NCBI GenBank assembly: GCA_044344145.1
Contig: JBIJDM010000105.1
Coordinates: 1 to 9,197, forward strand
Source of the DNA: JBAXGE01 sp044344145
GTDB lineage: Bacteria > Planctomycetota > Phycisphaerae > WQYP01
Direction: 5' to 3'
Length of the DNA stretch: 9,197 nt
The notes below the pieces were generated by a model. The model had not been told where the DNA came from, did not search any database, and saw nothing but the letters and a program-made list of their open reading frames with translations. Both the position numbers and the translations under genes were made by a program. Of the stretch, positions 5,959 through 9,197 are shown piece after piece. Numbering within the stretch: the stretch's first letter is position 1; each line of letters opens with the position of its first letter.

Positions 5959-6381
5959 TCAGTTGCCCCGACCATGATTTCCCGACCCCGATCCAGACCG
6001 TGGGGTTGGCTGATACGACCCATGCGGCGCAGGCGTGGCGGGATTTGACGGCATCGGGCCAGGCCGGACCGCAGGGGGTTGCCGGGGAGGCTGGGGCCGG
6101 GGTGTTGGCGTTTGATAGCCTGGCCCCGGATAATGTGGTTCGGGGTGTCGGTAAACCGGGGGCTGATAGACCGGCTGGTGGGGCCGGGGTTGCGTATAGT
6201 AGACCGGGGGCCGAGAGTAATATGGGTTGCCCGCGTGGTAATAGCCATAGACCGGTTGGGGTTCATACTCCACGATGGTGGCCTGAGCATACCCATGGGA
6301 ATGACTCCGCACACAGCCGTAAGTCACCGCCAGTGTACCCAGCAGGACGGCGACCAGAGCAGTACGCAACAGGGTGTTCAT
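5959..6381 (-). CDS. Small Pro/Tyr/His-rich exported protein
   Basis: A 140-residue protein that I cannot place in a family. The signal peptide ends near TYGC, so it may be a lipoprotein at C23 (imperfect lipobox with threonine at -3) or may be cut by signal peptidase I near YAQA (31-34). The rest is low-complexity: Tyr/Pro/His-rich with PVY and PVYY units (43-77), then PRPQPPRQPP (94-103), ending Gly/Ser-rich without any globular domain in view. It resembles cell-surface or periplasmic disordered tethers. The start is set by AGGGAG (6387-6392), 5 nt before ATG at 6381; an in-frame GTG at 6387 overlaps that SD and is rejected. It lies 192 nt upstream of the lipoprotein operon on the same strand, probably as a separate unit, and is divergent from uvrC. 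Reality as a gene is supported by SD, signal peptide and a codon pattern fitting the neighbours. Confidence 0.65.
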   Translation of the reverse strand: MNTLLRTALVAVLLGTLAVTYGCVRSHSHGYAQATIVEYEPQPVYGYYHAGNPYYSRPPVYYTQPRPHQPVYQPPVYRHPEPHYPGPGYQTPTPRPQPPRQPPAVRPGPMPSNPATPAPHGSYQPTPRSGSGSGNHGRGN

Positions 6382-6386
6382 AACCA

Positions 6387-6392
6387 CTCCCT
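6387..6392 (-). promoter_or_regulatory. SD sequence that fixes the start of the Pro/Tyr-rich gene
   Basis: AGGGAG on the minus strand, 5 nt before the ATG at 6381. The in-frame GTG at 6387-6385 begins inside this SD, so it is unlikely to be the start. Confidence 0.6.
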
Positions 6393-6398
6393 ACGAAA

Positions 6399-6444
6399 AT
6401 GTCAGGCACACCGCGCAGCCAACGCCCACGGCCCATCCTGACAT
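6399..6444. repeat. 8-bp inverted repeat in the uvrC / Pro-Tyr gene divergent region
   Basis: ATGTCAGG (6399-6406) and CCTGACAT (6437-6444) are perfect inverted repeats with 30 nt between them. The near arm is 17 nt from the ATG of the minus-strand gene, and a weak TATACG -10-like sequence lies just beyond the far arm. The repeat would therefore fall in that gene's 5' leader. No T-run follows. Role unknown. Confidence 0.35.
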
Positions 6445-6531
6445 GCGTATAGACACACAGGGCACCAAGAGGTTGAAACCACGTCTTTCACCATAACGAC
6501 ATTCACATTTAGGGCAGGGCAGACTTCACCC

Positions 6532-6537
6532 TATAAT
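6532..6537 (+). promoter_or_regulatory. -10 element of a probable leaderless uvrC mRNA
   Basis: A perfect TATAAT ends exactly 7 nt before the uvrC ATG (6545), so the expected transcription start falls on or next to the start codon. No SD is present in the short gap (TCAGAGC). No convincing -35 is visible at 16-18 nt spacing; TTCACA at 6502 is too far away. Confidence 0.5.
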
Positions 6538-6544
6538 CAGAGCA

Positions 6545-8068
6545 ATGAGTACCAGTCCCGAATCATTGTCCGGAGAACCCCCTACCGAGCCCGATGCGGC
6601 TACGGAGGCCACGGAGCCCTTTGATACCGAACCGGTGGAGGATATCACCGAAGGGGAATTCCATCTCGAACGTCCCAACGAGCCCGATGAGGCACGCCTC
6701 TCCCGTCTGCGCGATAAGGCCAGAGAACTGCCCACCACCCCCGGCGTGTACCTGATGAAAGACTGCCGGGACCGGGTGATCTACGTCGGCAAGTCGCGCT
6801 GCCTGCGTGACCGCGTGGGCAGCTATTTCGTCCCCTCCGCCAATCTGGGCGGGGCCAAACAAGCCCTGCTTGATTATGTACTTAACTTCGAGGTTTTGTT
6901 TTCCGCCAACGAGGTCGAAGCCCTCCTCACCGAAGCCCGTTTGATCAAAGACATCCGGCCGCGTTTCAATGTGCGCCTGACCGATGGCAAGTCGTATCCG
7001 TTCATCGAAATCACCACCCGCGATGATTTCCCCGGGGTCTTTGTCACCCGCGCTCCGCAGACCCATGGCACGCGTCTATTCGGGCCCTTCATCCAGTCCG
7101 GCCACCTCTACCACGCCATGACCATCCTGCAGAAGGCTTTCAAATTCCGCACCTGCACGCTGGATATTTCCGCCGAAGACCCCAAACGCCGATTTTTCCG
7201 CCCCTGTCTGCTGCACGCCATCAAACAATGCACTGCTCCTTGCGGCGACCGCATCACGCAGGAAGCCTACAAAGCGGATATTCAGCGTCTGATGCGGTTT
7301 ATGGACAGCCAGCAAAGCGAAGTCATGCGCGAACTCAATAAAGAGATGCAGGATGCCGCCGTGAATCTGAACTATGAACGCGCCGCGGAATTGCGCGATC
7401 AGATCAAAGCCCTGCAGAGCCTGAACCAGCGCCCCAGTAACAGTCGCGAATGGCAACCCGAAGTGTTTGTCCGCGATCACACCCACGGCCTGCGGCAGTT
7501 ACAGGAAGTGCTGGACGCACGCACAGAAATCCGCAGCATCGAGTGTATTGATATCGCCCACCTGCAGGGCGAAGCCACGGTCGGTGCGCTGGTTAGTTTT
7601 GTGGATGGCAAACCGTTCAAAGATGGTTACCGCCGGTACCGCATCAAAACGGTTACCGGCATTGACGATTTCGCCTCCATCCACGAAGTGGTGGCCCGGC
7701 GTTATCGCGAGGCCGGGCAGGGCCATGAACTGTTCCCCGATCTGATTGTGATTGATGGTGGGCTGGGCCAACTGCATGCGGCCCAGGAGGCATTTGCGGG
7801 CATGGAACAGCAACCGCGGATGGTGATCAGTCTGGCCAAACAGGAAGAAGAGATTTACCAGCCGGGCTTACCCACGCCCCTGCGCCTGAGCCGGACCAAT
7901 GCGGCGCTGAAATTACTCCAGCATATCCGCGATGAAACCCATCGCTTTGGCCAGAGCTACCACCATTTGTTGATTCATCGCAACCGTCTGGAACACGAAA
8001 CCCAAGCCGGCACCCGGCCGCCAACGCGCAAGCGCAAGCCCAAGCCGCCAACGCCGCCCGTAACCTAA
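6545..8068 (+). CDS. uvrC: UvrC excinuclease subunit, shortened form
   Basis: UvrC makes the 3' and 5' incisions in nucleotide excision repair after UvrAB damage recognition. This 507-residue protein has an acidic 50-residue N-terminal extension, then a GIY-YIG domain with PGVYLMKD (66-73), VIYVGK (78-83), likely catalytic R90 and E130 in LLTEARLIK. Four cysteines (204, 221, 229, 233) match those reported to bind an iron-sulfur cluster in E. coli UvrC. The UVR motif lies at about 264-293. The RNase H-like nuclease has its D-D-H triad: D336 in IDIAHLQG, D404 in IVIDGGLGQL and H466 in RDETHRF. Two parts are missing compared with the usual 560-610-residue enzyme: about 100 residues between UVR and D336, and the C-terminal helix-hairpin-helix domain, replaced by a basic proline-rich tail (RPPTRKRKPKPP). 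Its stop overlaps the ccsA stop by 4 nt. Confidence 0.93.
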   Translation: MSTSPESLSGEPPTEPDAATEATEPFDTEPVEDITEGEFHLERPNEPDEARLSRLRDKARELPTTPGVYLMKDCRDRVIYVGKSRCLRDRVGSYFVPSANLGGAKQALLDYVLNFEVLFSANEVEALLTEARLIKDIRPRFNVRLTDGKSYPFIEITTRDDFPGVFVTRAPQTHGTRLFGPFIQSGHLYHAMTILQKAFKFRTCTLDISAEDPKRRFFRPCLLHAIKQCTAPCGDRITQEAYKADIQRLMRFMDSQQSEVMRELNKEMQDAAVNLNYERAAELRDQIKALQSLNQRPSNSREWQPEVFVRDHTHGLRQLQEVLDARTEIRSIECIDIAHLQGEATVGALVSFVDGKPFKDGYRRYRIKTVTGIDDFASIHEVVARRYREAGQGHELFPDLIVIDGGLGQLHAAQEAFAGMEQQPRMVISLAKQEEEIYQPGLPTPLRLSRTNAALKLLQHIRDETHRFGQSYHHLLIHRNRLEHETQAGTRPPTRKRKPKPPTPPVT

Positions 8069-9197
8069 GCGTAACTGTGCAGCCCCACCAGGAAGTAATT
8101 GACGCCAATCCAGTTAAAGAGCATGATCGCAAAACCGATGATACTCAGCCAGGCCGTCCAGTCGGCCCGTTTGGCTCCGGTGACGAAGCGCAAATGCACC
8201 ACAATCAGGTAGACAATCCAGGTCACCAGTGCGAACGTTTCCTTGGGGTCCCAGCCCCACGGCCGGCCCCAGCTATGATCTGCCCAGACTGCACCGCAGA
8301 CAATGCCGATGCCCAGCGTCCAAAAAGCCAATTGCAGACACACCACATTGGCGGCATCAAAGGTTTCGAGCAGCTTCCGGCGCTGCGTTTGCACCGAACC
8401 AAAATCGGCGTCCTCGGCAACGAGCGGATTCATCCAGTGCCACAGTTTCGCCAGCAGGTAAATCAGCCCCAGCAGGAATCCCGCCGAGATCAGCGCGTAA
8501 CTGGCGATGACAATCTGGACATGGATATATAACCAGAAGTCATTGAGCACCCCCGCAACCTTGCCGGGGTTTTCACCCAGGTCTTTACCAAACACAAACG
8601 GCGCCGCATAACAGGCCACCATCGCGGCCACACCCACAAAGCTCATGGCCATGGCATATATGCCGTTGCGTTTCCAGAGTTCCAGCCCCAAGCCAATCAG
8701 GCACCCCAGCAGTGCCGCACCCAGAATACTCTCAAACTGATTCTGGATCGGAATCCGCCCCGCCAACCACCACCGGGCCGCCATCATCAGCACATGCACC
8801 GTCACGGCGAGAATATAAAAAATCAATCCCGCGCGATACAACCGTTGGCCCGACGAGGCCACCCCTACCGCGACCATGAGCAGCAGCACCAGCGCGATGG
8901 CATAGAGAAAGCTGAACATCAGCCCCTTGGCCGTGCGGTTATATACCACTTCCAGACCGCGCGTGAAGCCACTTGGATAGCTCTGTGGCTGCACCGTGGG
9001 CAGCACTTCGGCCAAAGCGGTCACCCCACGATTCACGCGCTCGGCATCACCGGCCTGCCAGCCAAAGGCCATATCCTGAATCCCCAGCACAATGCGCGCG
9101 GAGGTCGCGGCATCGTAGCCCCGCACCGGCTGGGTCTGATGCCCCTTGGTCTTTAATTCCGTGGCACTCTCGGGAATGTTGGCCCGCAGTTCCAGCA
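8065..9197 (-). CDS. ccsA: CcsA/ResC-type cytochrome c assembly protein (5' partial)
   Basis: This is an integral membrane protein of the system II cytochrome c maturation pathway, which delivers haem for attachment to apocytochrome c. The frame is open through the window edge at 9197, so the start is missing; a GTG at 9126 is internal and has no sign of being a start. Counting from that GTG, eight hydrophobic segments lie at about 70-90, 98-118, 133-150, 157-178, 205-227, 262-281, 297-315 and 323-345. The tryptophan-rich haem-binding WWD motif reads WADHSWGRPWGWDPKET (281-297). Conserved histidines flank it, H202 in LYIHVQ and H311 in LIVVHLRF; H111 lies in an earlier helix. IPIQNQFES (125-133) matches the family's loop. 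At least 90 soluble residues precede the first segment, which suggests a longer protein, possibly with a ResB part. It converges on uvrC with a 4-nt stop overlap. Confidence 0.9.
   Translation of the reverse strand, partial: LELRANIPESATELKTKGHQTQPVRGYDAATSARIVLGIQDMAFGWQAGDAERVNRGVTALAEVLPTVQPQSYPSGFTRGLEVVYNRTAKGLMFSFLYAIALVLLLMVAVGVASSGQRLYRAGLIFYILAVTVHVLMMAARWWLAGRIPIQNQFESILGAALLGCLIGLGLELWKRNGIYAMAMSFVGVAAMVACYAAPFVFGKDLGENPGKVAGVLNDFWLYIHVQIVIASYALISAGFLLGLIYLLAKLWHWMNPLVAEDADFGSVQTQRRKLLETFDAANVVCLQLAFWTLGIGIVCGAVWADHSWGRPWGWDPKETFALVTWIVYLIVVHLRFVTGAKRADWTAWLSIIGFAIMLFNWIGVNYFLVGLHSYA

Noticed and set aside
5889..6314. Alternative minus-strand ORF (141 codons) overlapping the Pro/Tyr-rich gene
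   Set aside because: It starts inside the better-supported gene, lacks SD and signal peptide, and looks like a frame shadow of Pro-rich codons.
6000..6441. + strand ORFs opposite the Pro/Tyr-rich gene
   Set aside because: They are Gly-rich complements of proline codons with no SD, and the minus-strand gene explains the region better.
7424..7560. Possible frameshift explaining the missing UvrC inter-domain block
   Set aside because: The frame is continuous from UVR to the RNase H domain, and the missing block does not appear in another frame nearby, so a real deletion is more likely than an error.
9124..9126. GTG as the start of the ccsA gene
   Set aside because: The frame remains open for all codons up to 9197 with ordinary residues, and there is no SD or signal anchor at this GTG.

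Overview
The window reads like a chromosomal stretch of a Gram-negative-type bacterium, most probably a planctomycete (perhaps class Phycisphaerae). The pointers are threonine/proline linkers such as TTKPAP and STQPAAPA in an exported protein, a secreted squalene-cyclase-fold protein, several outer-membrane-type lipoproteins, and two cytoplasmic genes that lack a Shine-Dalgarno (SD) sequence. This is pattern-based inference; no rRNA or other phylogenetic marker is present. I see no tRNA, rRNA, insertion sequence, CRISPR array, phage gene or origin.

Layout. The 3' tail of an unidentified + strand gene (1-84) converges on a minus-strand gene for a secreted prenyltransferase/squalene-oxidase-repeat protein (130-1347). 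Divergent from it is an exported cysteine-rich protein ending in a YHS metal-binding domain (1573-2241). A bidirectional hairpin terminator follows, and then convergent scpA (2296-3183), the kleisin of the SMC chromosome-condensation complex. Upstream of scpA, behind its own strong terminator, lies a three-gene minus-strand operon: two LpoB-like lipoproteins (5167-5766 and 4564-5148) and a COG3014-like TPR lipoprotein (3271-4512). Upstream of that is a small Pro/Tyr-rich exported protein (5959-6381). Divergent from it is a shortened uvrC (6545-8068), whose stop codon overlaps the stop of a ccsA/resC-type cytochrome c assembly gene (8065 to beyond 9197, minus strand).

How the genes fit together. 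The LpoB/LpoB/COG3014 cluster is a compact envelope module. In gammaproteobacteria LpoB is the outer-membrane activator of a peptidoglycan synthase, and COG3014-type lipoproteins are often encoded beside it. The remaining genes look like unrelated housekeeping genes (scpA, uvrC, ccsA) mixed with exported proteins.

Points of interest. The UvrC has a complete set of catalytic residues but lacks about 100 residues between the UVR and RNase H domains and also the C-terminal helix-hairpin-helix domain. The LpoB paralogues are in tandem with unusually short tethers. The YHS protein carries an internally duplicated Cys/Pro/Thr linker. All six exported proteins have SD sequences, while scpA and uvrC instead have a -10-like hexamer exactly 7 nt before ATG, which suggests leaderless mRNAs. 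Three of the exported-protein genes have 8-bp inverted repeats in their leaders.
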